This document shows positions 39,786 to 49,917 of a stretch of DNA of 64,000 nucleotides, piece after piece. The first letter of the stretch is position 1, and the number at the start of each line of letters is the position of its first letter. The stretch lies in the NCBI GenBank assembly GCA_965240325.2, contig OZ251254.1:682001-746000 (forward strand), read 5' to 3'. A model generated the notes under the pieces. It saw only the letters and a list, made by a program, of their open reading frames with translations, had not been told where the DNA came from and ran no database searches. The translations under genes were made by a program, and so were the position numbers. Origin of the DNA: Rebecca billardiae RCC1528. Taxonomy: Eukaryota; Haptophyta.

Positions 39786-41900
39786 CTACGTCGGCTCGGT
39801 GAAGGAGCGTCCGGAGAGCCTCGGCGGCGCGCACGCGTGGCCACGGCCCTTGCTCTCGGGCCGCGGTGGCGACGGCAGCGTGCGGTGCGGGTCGGTGTGC
39901 TGCACGAGGCCGACCTGCTGCTGCAGCATGGCCAGCACGCTGCCCGCGCCCGTGGGCTCCTCCGCCGGGCTGCCGCCCTCCGCGCGCGCCTGCCCCCCCC
40001 GCGGGCCGCCCGCGGGCAGCAGCTGCGCCTTCGAGTGGCTGCGCGACGCCCACGTGCGCGAGGAGAAGGACGAGGCGGCCGAGGACACGGCGCCCTGAAG
40101 CGCGGCGGCGCCGCCGGAGCCGCGCGGCCCGCCGCCGCCGGGCATCGCGCCGCCGTCGGTGATCGCGCGCAGGAGCGTCTCGCGCACGAGCGCGTTGAAG
40201 CCGTGCACGCCGTCCGCCGACGCCTCGATCATCGTGAGCAGCCGCTCCTTGTCCTCCGCCAGGTCGCACTGCGCCTGCTCGACCGAGAACGCCTGCACCG
40301 CCGAGATGGTGATGTGCGCCGCGCCCAGCACACGCACCTGGATGCGCGAGCGCGCGGCCCCCATCGCGACAAACATGAAAAGCTCTGCGGCGCACCAGAC
40401 GCGCTCGAGGACCGTGTCGCCGAGCAGCAGCACGAGCGTGTCGCACCCCGCGAGGAAGAGCGGCAGCGCCGCGAGCGTGTCCGAGATGGCGTCCGCGGCG
40501 ATGCACGCCTTGTCCAGCCACAGCTGCGGCTCCCGCCGGTGCGCGCGCCTGAAGTCAGCGCGCCACGCCTGCAGCGCGGCCCACTTGGCGTCGGCGTCGT
40601 CGTGCCACGAGTGGCTGTGCGCGCGGCGCGCGGGCGCGGGGCGGGGCGCGCGCGTGAGCCGGCGGCGCGGCCGCGTGCCACGCGCGCACAGCGGCGCACC
40701 GTGCGCGCAGCAGCAGCGGCAGCAGCAGCAAGCGGCAGCAGCAGCAGCAGCGGCAGCGGCAGCGGCAGCGGCAGCGGCAGCGGCAGCGGCAGTGGCAGCG
40801 AGCAGCGAGCGGGTGCGCAGTGCGCGGCAGCACGGCGCGCACGCTGACACACGACGCACGCACTCCGCGCGCGCACAGACGCACGCGCACGCACACACGC
40901 AGCCACGCGCACACGGCTGCGCCCGCCGCCCACACCGCGCCCAGCGCGCGCACCTCACGAACGCGTCGACCTGCCCAAAGGTGGCGGGCGCGGAGAGTCG
41001 GAAGAGCGCCGGGTCGGGCGCGGCCGAGCTCAGGTGCTCGCGCGCGAGGTGCTCGGCGGAGATGCAGCGGAAGCTGGCGTGCGCGAACTCGGTGAGCTCG
41101 CCCACCGGCCGCGCGCTCATCAGCGCGCCGATCCCCGCCGAGACCGACGCGGACGCCGTGCGCGCCGCAAGCCACCCTTGCACGCGCGAGCGCACGTGCG
41201 GCCGTCGCACGAGCACACCGAGCGCGAGCAGCTGCAGCGCTGAGAAGTAGGCGGCGGCGAGGGTGAGCGCGGTCTCGCCCGGCGCGGCGGTGGGCGGCAT
41301 CAGTGAGAGTATCACCGCGTACGTGAGCACCACCGGCGCCAGCTCCAGGTACAGCGCGCCCAGCGCCCGGAAGTGCGCGTCGAGCGTGAGCCGGGGCGGC
41401 AGCCGCAGCGAGCGGAGGAGCGCGAGCGCGTGCAGCACGAGCGCGGCGGAGGAGGCGACGGTGAGGCACAGGCCGACGTAGACGAACCAGCACGGGCGCA
41501 CCGCGACGAACGTGCGGCACTGCCCGCCCTCGCCCTCCCTCGCCACGATCCCCAGCACGAGCAGCACAGAGACACTCGTCCACACCGCGATCGACGCGAC
41601 CGAGACGGCCACGCCGCAGCAGGCGACGGCGCGGACGAGGACGCGGTCGGTGGGGAGGAGCGCGAAGAGGACCATCGGGAAGCTCAGCAGGACCAGCGCC
41701 GTGCCCAGCTGCGCCGGCGCGAGCAGCACCCAGAGCGCGATGCCGCTGAGCGTGCACAGCGCGCTGCTGATGAAGATGGGGATGCGCACGCGGCGCGTGA
41801 AGAGGCGGCCGGCGTGGCGCGCGGCGAGCAGGTTGCGCCTGATCTCGTCGACGCCCACGTCGATCGCGGCGGCGCCCTCGGGCACCGGATCGTCGCCCAT
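39786..41900 (-). CDS. Six-TM protein with C-terminal TIR-like domain (paralogue 2)
   Basis: Two exons: 41900-40954 and 40614-39786, about 591 aa. The intron has donor GTGCGC and acceptor CACAG, phase 2. About six TM helices lie between residues 39 and 235, including FISSALCTLSGIALWVLLA, LGTALVLLSFPMVLFALL and FVYVGLCLTVASSAALVLHA. A linker with SFRCISAEHLAREHL matches TLRCVSLDRLQRSHL of paralogue 1. The TIR-like domain (about 310-400) reads VDAFVSHSWHDD, DAKWAALQAWRADFRRAHRR, QLWLDKACI, LPLFLAGCDTLVLLLGDT and RVWCAAEL; E393 occupies the place of the TIR NADase Glu. The post-domain motif CDLAEDKERLLTMIEAS...FNALVRETLL is also shared. The start was chosen at the ATG nearest the homology; an upstream in-frame ATG at 42068 has no matching content. 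No second intron at the WC codon, unlike paralogue 1. Confidence 0.85.
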   Translation of the reverse strand: MGDDPVPEGAAAIDVGVDEIRRNLLAARHAGRLFTRRVRIPIFISSALCTLSGIALWVLLAPAQLGTALVLLSFPMVLFALLPTDRVLVRAVACCGVAVSVASIAVWTSVSVLLVLGIVAREGEGGQCRTFVAVRPCWFVYVGLCLTVASSAALVLHALALLRSLRLPPRLTLDAHFRALGALYLELAPVVLTYAVILSLMPPTAAPGETALTLAAAYFSALQLLALGVLVRRPHVRSRVQGWLAARTASASVSAGIGALMSARPVGELTEFAHASFRCISAEHLAREHLSSAAPDPALFRLSAPATFGQVDAFVRCARWARCGRRAQPCARGCVCACACVCARAECVRRVSACAPCCRALRTRSLLAATAAAAAAAAAAAAAAAAAAAACCCCRCCCAHGAPLCARGTRPRRRLTRAPRPAPARRAHSHSWHDDADAKWAALQAWRADFRRAHRREPQLWLDKACIAADAISDTLAALPLFLAGCDTLVLLLGDTVLERVWCAAELFMFVAMGAARSRIQVRVLGAAHITISAVQAFSVEQAQCDLAEDKERLLTMIEASADGVHGFNALVRETLLRAITDGGAMPGGGGPRGSGGAAALQGAVSSAASSFSSRTWASRSHSKAQLLPAGGPRGGQARAEGGSPAEEPTGAGSVLAMLQQQVGLVQHTDPHRTLPSPPRPESKGRGHACAPPRLSGRSFTEPT
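40708..40800. repeat. (CAG)/(GCGGCA) microsatellite in intron of TM-TIR paralogue 2
   Basis: CAG-rich units grade into at least seven GGCAGC hexamers. They lie wholly in the intron 40953-40615 and explain its larger size. Confidence 0.9.
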
Positions 41901-43041
41901 GGTAGGCGAGGTGCGCGCCCAGGGGTGCACGGCTCCTCTCGGGGCGCGGGCCACGCCCCACCCAGGACTCCACGTGAGTTGTGTACTTGGGAGGTCCTCT
42001 TGATGCCGCGAGATGGCGAGAGATATCGCTGCGCACGTACTCCGGACCCGCCTGCTCGATACTGTCAAGTGATCAGCTCTTCAAGGTTAGATATCCCGCC
42101 GCACTCCCTTTACGGTTACTGTCATCACGTCGACGTAGTCCGTACGCCTAGTGTATTCATCGGCCCACTACTGGGTTTGCGTACTAGTACCGTTTGGGAT
42201 GAATGACCCGCGCGCAAGTTGATGGCGGGTATTCACTCATTCGTAGATGAATACATGGTTACGGTTAAACCATGGACTCTCGAACAAATTACGCTCGAAG
42301 TGGCCGTAGCGCTAAGCTGGACTGGCGCCGACAAACCGGACTGCTGTCTGCTTTCGAGTGGCTGAGACTGCCAGCTGACATCCGGACCTGCACGACTTTG
42401 TCTTTCGCCCTTGCTCGGGGCACAGCAGGCCAGGGGAGAGAGGGAGAGAGCGAGGAGAGACCACCAACGCCGACTTCGTGTCGACGATCGGGCACTGCCG
42501 CCGACGAATCGGCAGGAGACCCGCGTCGTCCTACCTGTGTCGTTAAACTTCATAGAATGAGTTGAGGTGTGATAACCACTGTTATGACCCCGCGCGCGCA
42601 GCGGCTGCGCCGCCGTCCGGGATTGACTGACAATGCGTCGACTAGGCCGTCCCGGAATCCGACGGCTCGGTCGAGTGCTCGGCAAAGCAGCGCGGTGCAG
42701 GGCCCTGCGACGGGACAGGCCACAGGGTGCGTGTTGCACAGTCACAGGGCGACGCTCTCGGCCGTCTCGCCCGCAGTCGCAGAGCAGAGCCGGCGACCGG
42801 GACAGTGCGCGCTCGCCGTTGGGGCGCGTCGACAGGCCTCGGCGCGCCCGCCTGGCCGGGCGCACGCTGCCCAGCGCACAGAGCGCAGCGCGCGCACCGC
42901 TCCGCACGAGGCATGGGCCGGGCCCGTCGACTCACGGCCAGCGGGCCGCGGGGCGGCGTGGGCGCGCCGGCGCGCGCGCGCGCGCAGCCCGGCGCGCGGC
43001 GCGGCGCGCGCGGCTCGGCGGGCCGCGCGCGCGCGCGCTCC
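41901..43041. other. Intergenic with repeat R1 copy C; no gene recognised
   Basis: This is the promoter side of TM-TIR paralogue 2 and the 3' side of the antiporter. Bases 42060-42290 are AT-richer with mixed sequence. A GA-rich tract (GGGGAGAGAGGGAGAGAGCG) lies at about 42433-42452, next to R1 copy C. A CG-alternating stretch lies at 42955-43040. Confidence 0.45.
42461..42561 (-). repeat. Dispersed repeat R1, copy C (inverted)
   Basis: Its reverse complement matches copy B over about 100 bp with only a few differences (for example GGCGTTGGTGG versus GGCGCTGGTGG, and an extra GCC before GATTCGTCGG). Similarity stops sharply at both ends. Confidence 0.85.
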
Positions 43042-45165
43042 TCAGTGCGCGATCGAGATGGAGCGCTTGCGCCCCGCCGGGCGGTGGTCGCTGCTGGCGC
43101 GGCCGCCAAAGCTGCCGCTGAGGCTGCGGCGCGTGCCGCCTCCGCCCGGCGGCTGCGCCTCGCCGCCCCACAGCGCGCGCAGCGCCGCGCCGCCGAGCGT
43201 GCGTCGGCCGCGGCGCGTCGGGTCCGCGTCAAGCAGCGGCCCGTCCGAGTGGAGCATCGCGATGCGCGCCAGGTCGAGGTCGGCCGGGTTGGGCGTGGCG
43301 GGCACGCCGCCCGCCATCATCCCGCCCGCCGCCGACGAGGGCGGCGGCGCCGGCGCCGCGCCCGCGTACCCGGCGTCTCCGTCCGAGTTGGCGCGCGGCC
43401 GGCCGGCGCCGTCGGCGGCGCCGCCGAGCTCGGCGAGCGTGTCTGCCGCCTCGACGGCGTCGGCGCTCGCGCCGGGCATCGCGTCGCGCACGGTGAGCCA
43501 GTGCGGGCTGAGCGCGGCCTCGAGCACGCTCAGCACCACGCCCTTCTTGCGCCGCTCGAACGCGGGGCGCGGCGGCGCGCTCGCGAGCAGCGCGCGCTCG
43601 CAGCCGAGCTCCTGCACAATCACACCAAGCGGTGCAAACAGGAGGACGGTCATCGCTGCGGCGGCGTGGATCAGCTCGCCGACCTCGGCGGAGACGACGT
43701 GGCCGCGCAGCGGGAGCGAGCCGAGCACGCCCTGGATCGTCGCGCGCGGCATCGTCGCGCACGCGCAGAACGTCGCCTCGAGCAGCGCGTTGCACGCCGT
43801 GCGCGGCACGCGGCGCTGCGGCGCGGTGGCGTACAGCAGCAGCAGGTAGCAGACGAAGCGGCAGCCGAGGCCGGCGGCGAGGGGGAGGAGGAGGGCGGCG
43901 GGGACGGAGGCGATGCCGTGGCCCGGCGCGAGCGCGGGCAGGTCGAGCGCCGAGCCGAGCGAGACGAAGAGGCAGAGCGCCGCCACCGTCCACACCGCCG
44001 CGACGCTCTCCTCGATGCGCCGCACCGCGTGCGGCGGCCGCAGCCTTGCAAAGAAGAAGATGGTCGCGACCACGGCCAGGTCAGCCTCCACGAGGCCCTC
44101 GGCCTGCTGCATGCGCTTCGGGCCGTGGTGCGGGCGCTCGAAGCGCTCGGGCATCGGCACGAGCGCGGCCATCCCGTACGCCAGCATCGCCCCCGCCAGC
44201 ACGATCACCAGCTCCTCGTGGCTCGTGCCGGCGAACAGCCGCTTGCCCGACGCCCAGCGCAGCCGGCGGCGCGTGCCGAGCAGCAGCGCGACCACGTGCG
44301 CGAGCACGCCCGCGACGAAGAGGGTGCCGACGAGGCGGAGCACGACGAGGAAGGCCTGCAGCGCGACGGGCTGCGTCTCCTCCGCGCTCAGCGTCTCCCC
44401 CGGCGCCGGCCGCCCCACCAGCAGCTCGGCCAGCGTGCCGTACGTGAAGAGCGAGACGGTGCACTCGATGGGCGCGGCGGTGAGCACGGCGCGCGGCAGC
44501 GGCGAGTACGCGGCGTCGGTGCGCGCGCAGAGGTCGGCCATGCGCGGGATGACGATGCCGTCGCCCAGCGCGCTCATGATCGCGCCGAACGCCACCGCCT
44601 CCAGCGGCGTGAGCCCGTACAGGTAGTGGCACGTCACGCTCGACCCCGCCACGTCCGCCGCGTACGGCAGCGTGCCGAGCGCGAGCGTGAACGCCGTCAG
44701 GTCGCGCGGCCGCACCTCGAGGCCGGCGCGGACGAGGACGAGGAGGAAGGAGAGCGCGAGGATGTACGGCCGGGCCGCGAGCATCGCCGGGCCCTCCACG
44801 TGGTGGAAGCAGTAGCCGAACGCCATGTACCCGAGCAGCGGCGGCAGCCCGAACAGGAAGTCGGCCGCGCGCCCGGCGAGCCAGCCGACCATCAGCATGC
44901 AGCCGAGCGAGAGGTAGAAGGGGAGCGTGTGCGTCGCGATGTTGCGCGGCACGGTGACGAGCAGCGCGAGCGGCAGGCCCAGCACCGCGGCGATCCCGCC
45001 CCACGTCAGCACGCGCTCCTGCCACAGCGGCAGCGGCGCGCCGCCGCCCGGCGGCACGAGCGGCTCGCGCAGCGACGTCGAGCCGTGCGGCGAGGGCGCG
45101 CGCATCGGGAGGCCGGCCGCGGCGCTGGCGGGCGCGTCGGACGCGCACGCGCCCTCCTCCGACAT
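43042..45165 (-). CDS. SLC9B/NHA-type Na+/H+ antiporter
   Basis: Single exon, about 707 aa. The ATG at 45165 was chosen because the 36-residue in-frame upstream extension is Pro/Arg low complexity. After a ~45-residue cytosolic leader there are about 12-13 TM helices. Family signatures are AARPYILALSFLLVLVRAGL followed by EVRPRD (the RAGLxxxPxxL motif of NHA/SLC9B), AVAFGAIMSALGDGIVIPRM and MPRATIQGVLGSLPL (P[RK]ATIQ motif). The long Ser/Gly-rich C-terminus (residues about 500-707) has arginine-serine clusters (GRRTLGG, RRSLSGSFGG, RKRSISIAH) that look like kinase sites. SLC9B proteins exchange Na+ or Li+ for protons at the plasma or organelle membrane, so a role in salt/pH homeostasis is expected. 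The usual ion-binding acidic pair was not verified. Confidence 0.85.
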   Translation of the reverse strand: MSEEGACASDAPASAAAGLPMRAPSPHGSTSLREPLVPPGGGAPLPLWQERVLTWGGIAAVLGLPLALLVTVPRNIATHTLPFYLSLGCMLMVGWLAGRAADFLFGLPPLLGYMAFGYCFHHVEGPAMLAARPYILALSFLLVLVRAGLEVRPRDLTAFTLALGTLPYAADVAGSSVTCHYLYGLTPLEAVAFGAIMSALGDGIVIPRMADLCARTDAAYSPLPRAVLTAAPIECTVSLFTYGTLAELLVGRPAPGETLSAEETQPVALQAFLVVLRLVGTLFVAGVLAHVVALLLGTRRRLRWASGKRLFAGTSHEELVIVLAGAMLAYGMAALVPMPERFERPHHGPKRMQQAEGLVEADLAVVATIFFFARLRPPHAVRRIEESVAAVWTVAALCLFVSLGSALDLPALAPGHGIASVPAALLLPLAAGLGCRFVCYLLLLYATAPQRRVPRTACNALLEATFCACATMPRATIQGVLGSLPLRGHVVSAEVGELIHAAAAMTVLLFAPLGVIVQELGCERALLASAPPRPAFERRKKGVVLSVLEAALSPHWLTVRDAMPGASADAVEAADTLAELGGAADGAGRPRANSDGDAGYAGAAPAPPPSSAAGGMMAGGVPATPNPADLDLARIAMLHSDGPLLDADPTRRGRRTLGGAALRALWGGEAQPPGGGGTRRSLSGSFGGRASSDHRPAGRKRSISIAH

Positions 45166-45528
45166 CGGCCGGTGCGCCGGGCCCGGTGTGTGTGCGCGCG
45201 CGCGCGGCGCGGCGGGCGAGGTGGGCGGCGGCGGCGAGCGGCTGGCTGGCGGCTGGCGGCGGGCCTCCTGCACCGCTGCGCTTCGGCCGGGCCGCCCGAG
45301 CGAGCGAGAGCACTGCGGCCCGATCGCGAAGCCGAAGTCGAATTCAAGACTGTCTTGACGAGACTTGCGCGCGCCAAATTCGTCCGGGACGGGCGGGATG
45401 TTCTGACGTCAGTCGTGTCACTATGACGACCAGCTCATCATTCAGTAGGCAGCGGCCCTGAAAACGATTTTTCGTCGAAAGTCAAAGTGCATGCCACAGG
45501 ACCCAGGCTTGCCGACTGGACCGAGCAG
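45166..45528. other. Spacer between antiporter start and nucleoporin stop
   Basis: This is the promoter side of the antiporter. Composition becomes more balanced at 45330-45500 (AAAACGATTTTTCGTCGAAA at about 45461-45480 is imperfectly palindromic). No gene. Confidence 0.4.
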
Positions 45529-46400
45529 CTAGCGCTTGGTCGGGCGCTTGAAGCGGCGCATCTCCCTCCGCCCCGCGCCGCCCGCCGCGCCACCGCCCGC
45601 GTCGCCCGCCGCACCCATCGTGAAGCCGCCGCCCGCCGGCGCGCCGCCCATGGCCGGCGCGCCAAAGGCCGGCGGCGCGCCCTGCGCCGCCGGCTGCGCG
45701 GCGGCGGCGCCAAAGCACGGCGCGCCCAGGCCCGGCTGCTGCTGCGCTGCCGCCGGCTGCGCGCCAAAGCCAAACACGGGCGGCTGCGGCTGCGCCGTGG
45801 GCGGCGCCACGGCTGCGCCGCCGCCAAACACGCCGCCGCCGCCGCCCGCCGCGCCAAAGGGCGCCGCGCCGCCGCCCGCGCCGCCAAACGGTGAGGGCGC
45901 GGGCGCGGCGCCCAGCCCGCCGAAAGGCGTGGGCGCGCCGCCCGCGCCGCCCGCGCCGCCGCCCGCGCCAAAGCCAAACGTCGGCGTGGCGGCCGGCGCG
46001 GCCGGCTGCGGCGCCGCGCTTCCAAAGGCGCCGGCCGCGCCGCCGCCGCCGCCGAAGGCGGGCGTGGCCGCGCCGCCGCCAAACAGGTCGCTCGGCGGCG
46101 CGGCGGCGCCGCCGCTCGGCGCGGGCTGCGGAGCTCCGAAGCTGAAGGCGGGCGCGCCGCCCCCGCCGCCCGCGCCGCCCGCGGGCGGCGGCGCGCCAAA
46201 GCTGAAGGGCTGCGCGCCGCCGCCGCCGCCGCCGAACAGCGCCGGCGGCGCGGCGGTGGCGGCGGCGGCGCCAAAGGGCGTGGGCGTGGGCGTGGGCGCG
46301 GCGGTGGCGGCCCCAAAGGGCGAGGGCTGCGCGCCGCCACCGCCACCGAACGGGTGCGCCGGCGCGGCGCTCGATGCGGGCAGCCCGCTGCCGAACGGGC

Positions 46401-46452
<52 letters not shown>

Positions 46453-49400
46453 GCCCGCGCCCGCCGCGCCGCCGCCGCCGCCGCCGCCGCCGCCGAAGGA
46501 GAAGGCGGGCGTGGCGGGCGCGAAGGGCGCGCTCGCCGCAGGCACCGCCGTCGAGGCGGGCGGTGCCGCCGCGCCGCCGCCGCCAAAGAGCGGCGCCGCG
46601 GCCCCGCCGCCCGGCGCACCGAACAAGCCCGCGGCGGGCGGCGGCGCAGACGCGGCGGGCGGCGCGCCGCCGCTGCCACCGCCGCCGCTGCCGTGCGCGG
46701 CCGTCGCCGCGGGCTGGCCGCTGTGCGCGCGAGGGGCGCGGGGGCAGGGCGCGCGTGGAGAGGGGCGTGCGTGCGAGCGTGCGTGCACGCGTGAGCGAGT
46801 GGGCTTGCTAGGGCGCCTCGCGCGGCGCAGCGCGCGCGCAGTGCGCGTGCGGCGGCGGCGCGTGCGCGCACAAGCTGAACACAGCCGGCGGCTGCGCTGT
46901 GCCGGCCGCGTCCGCGCCGCCGCCGGCAAACGGGCCGCCGGCGGCAGCAGCGGACGGCCCGGAGGCGGGCGTCGGCGCGGCCGCGGCCGCAGCGGCGGCC
47001 GTCGGCGCGGCGCTCGTCGGCGCCGGCGCGCCGAAGGAGAAGACGCCGCCCACGCCGCCGCCCACGCCACAACAGCCGCCGCCGCCGCCGCCGCCGCCAA
47101 AGGCGGGCGCAGCGGGCGCGCTCACGGGCGCAGCCGCGGCGGCGGGCGCCGCGGTGGGCGCGGGCGCGCCGAGGGCGGCCGAGCCGCATGCGGCGGCCGA
47201 ACCCACCGCCCCTGCCGCCGCTGCAGCGGGCTTGGCGCCGAACAGCCCGCCACCGCCGCCGCCACCGCCACCGCCACCGCCACCGCCACCGCCACCGCCA
47301 CCGCCACCGCCGCCGCCACCGCCACCGCCACCACCGCCGCCGCCAAACGCGCTGGGCGGCGCGCCAAAGCACGCAGCAGCACCCGCGCCGCCGCCCGCGC
47401 CGGTGCCGCCCAGGCCGCCAAACGTGAATGCCGCGGCGCCGCTGCCGCCCCCGCCGGCGCCGCCAGCGCCCTTGCCGCTGCCGCCGCCCCCGCCCTGCCC
47501 AAAGCTGAACGCAGGCGGCCGCGCTGCCAGCACGGCCGCGCCTCCGCCCGTGGTCGCGGGCGCGGGCGGAGGCAAGGGCGTGGGCGTCGGGGCGAGCGGC
47601 GCGGCCGTCGGGGTGGGCGCAGGCGGCGCGGCGCTGCCCGCCTGCGCGCCCGCCGGGTCCGCGCACAGCGGAGCCGACGCCTGCGCGGCGCGGCGCGCGC
47701 CGAGCGAGCGCGCGCGCGCGCGCGCTGCCGCGTGAGCTGCGCTCGGCCTGGGCGGGGGGCCGCGCACCGCGCGCCGCGGGAGAGAGGGCGCGCGGCGGGC
47801 GCGCCGCGCGCCCGCACCAGTCGGCCGAGGGCTCCGCTCTCCTGCGCCGCCGCGGCGCCGCCCAGCCGCGCGGAGCTCGCGCCGAAAGGCGCGGCCGCTG
47901 CGGCGGCGGGCGCGGCTGCGCGCGCGAGCGCGCGCGCGCGGCGCGGCGGTGGCGCGGGCGGTGCGGGCCGTGAGAGGCGGCGCGGGCGCGGCGCGCGCGC
48001 GCGCTGCGGCGAGGGTGCGCGCGCGCGGCGCGCACCCGTGCCCGCCGCCGCCGCCGCGCCGCCCGCACCGCCGCCGCCGCCGCCACCGAAGCCGAACCGC
48101 ATGGGCACGGCCGCCGCGTCCGCCGGCGCCGGCGCCGCCAAGCCCCGCGCTGCCGCGTGCGCGGGCGGCGCGCGCGCTGGCCTGAACGCGAACAGGGATG
48201 GCGAGGCGGCGGAGGCGGAGGCGGCGGCAGCAGCGGCCGCGCCGCCGCCGCTCGGCTCGGCGCGTGCGCCCAGCCGCGAGCGGTCGAAGGGGCCCGTCGA
48301 CGCGCCGCCCGCGCCAGCGCGCGCGCCGCCGTCCGCGCCGCCGCCGCCATCCGCGCCGCCGCCCGCCGCCGCAGCGCCAAATCCAAAGATGCCGCCGCCC
48401 GCCCCCGCGCTGCTGCCGCCGCCGCCGCCGCCCCAGGGCAGCGGGTTCGATGGGAGCGCCGGGCCGCTGTCGGCGCGCTCCTCCTCGCCGCCGCCCGCGT
48501 CCGCGCGCCGTCCGCGCGAGCGCGCGGCCTTGCCGCCGCCGCTCCCGCCGCCGCCCGTGCCGCCGCCGTTGCCGCCGCCCTCGGCGCCGGTCGCTGCCGT
48601 GTGCGCGGCGGGCAGCAGCGGCGCTGAGAGGCCGAAGGAGGCGGGGCCCGCGCACGCGCCCTCGGGCCCCGCCGCGCTGCCCGCGGCGGCCGGCGGCGGC
48701 GGGCACGCGAAGACCGACGGCAGCGGCAGCGCCGACCGGCCGCCGCCGCCGCCCGCCGCGCCCGCGGCCGGCGGTGTCTGCAGCTGCGTGGCCGGCATTG
48801 GGCGGAAGGCGAAGACCGGCGCCTCCGCCGCGGCGCTGGCGAGCGCGGAGGGCGCGGGCGCGGGCGAGGGCGTGGCCGCCTCGCCGCGCGCGCGGGCCGC
48901 GGGCGAGGGCGACGGCGTGAACTCGAAGAGCGTCGTCCCACCGCCAGACGGCGGACAGCCGGCGCCGGCCGCAGCAGCGGCGGCAGCCGCCGCGGCCGCA
49001 GCCGCCGCCGGCGTGGCGGCGCCGCCTGCGCCGCCGCCGCGCGCAAAGGCGGGCGGCGCGGGCGTGGAGCGCTGCGGCTGGCGCGGCTGCGCGCCGAGCC
49101 CGGCGCTCGGCGGCGGCGGCGTCGACGCCGCGCCGCCGCCGCCGCCGCCGCCGAACGCGAACACGGCGGGTGGGCAGCCTGCGCCCGCCTCGGCCGCGCC
49201 GCCGGCGTCGGCGCGCGCCGCCGCGCCGCGCGCGCCGCCGCTCGGCGGCGCCGCGCGCGCCGCGGCCGCGGGCGACGGCGCGGAGAGCGGCGAGGCGGCC
49301 GCGCCGCCCCGCCCGCCCGCGCCGCGCTGCCGCTTCGCCGCCGCGCCGCCGCCCGAGCCGCCGCCATCGTCGGCGCCATCCGCGCGGCGGCGCGTGCCTC

Positions 49401-49433
<33 letters not shown>

Positions 49434-49879
49434 CGCCGCCTCCGCCGCCGCCGCCGCCTCCGCCGCTTCCGCCGCCGCCGCCGCCGCCGCCGTTGCGCGC
49501 CCTCGCGTCGGCCGAGCCGCCGGCCGTCGGCGTCGGCGGCGGGTGGCGCTCGGCGCGTGCGGAGGCGGGCGTGGCGCCGCGCCCGCCCGCGCCGAGCTGC
49601 GGCGTGGGCGGCAGCGGCAGCGTCGCCGTCGGCGGCGCGCCGCCGCCCTCCTCTGCCCATAGCGAGGCGCGCGCCGCCTCCCACGCCTGTGCGCGCTCCG
49701 CCGAGGGCGGGCGCGGCGCGGGCCGCCACGGCGTCGCGCCGGGGCTGGCGGCGCGCGCGGCGAGGGCGGGGCCGCCGCTGCCGCCGGGGGTGCCCTTCGA
49801 GAGCAGGGGCCCGCGCCTGCCCGCGGGCGAGCCCGCCGCCGCGCCCAGCGCAGCCGCCTGGCTGCCGCCGCTGCCAAAC

Positions 49880-49917
<38 letters not shown>

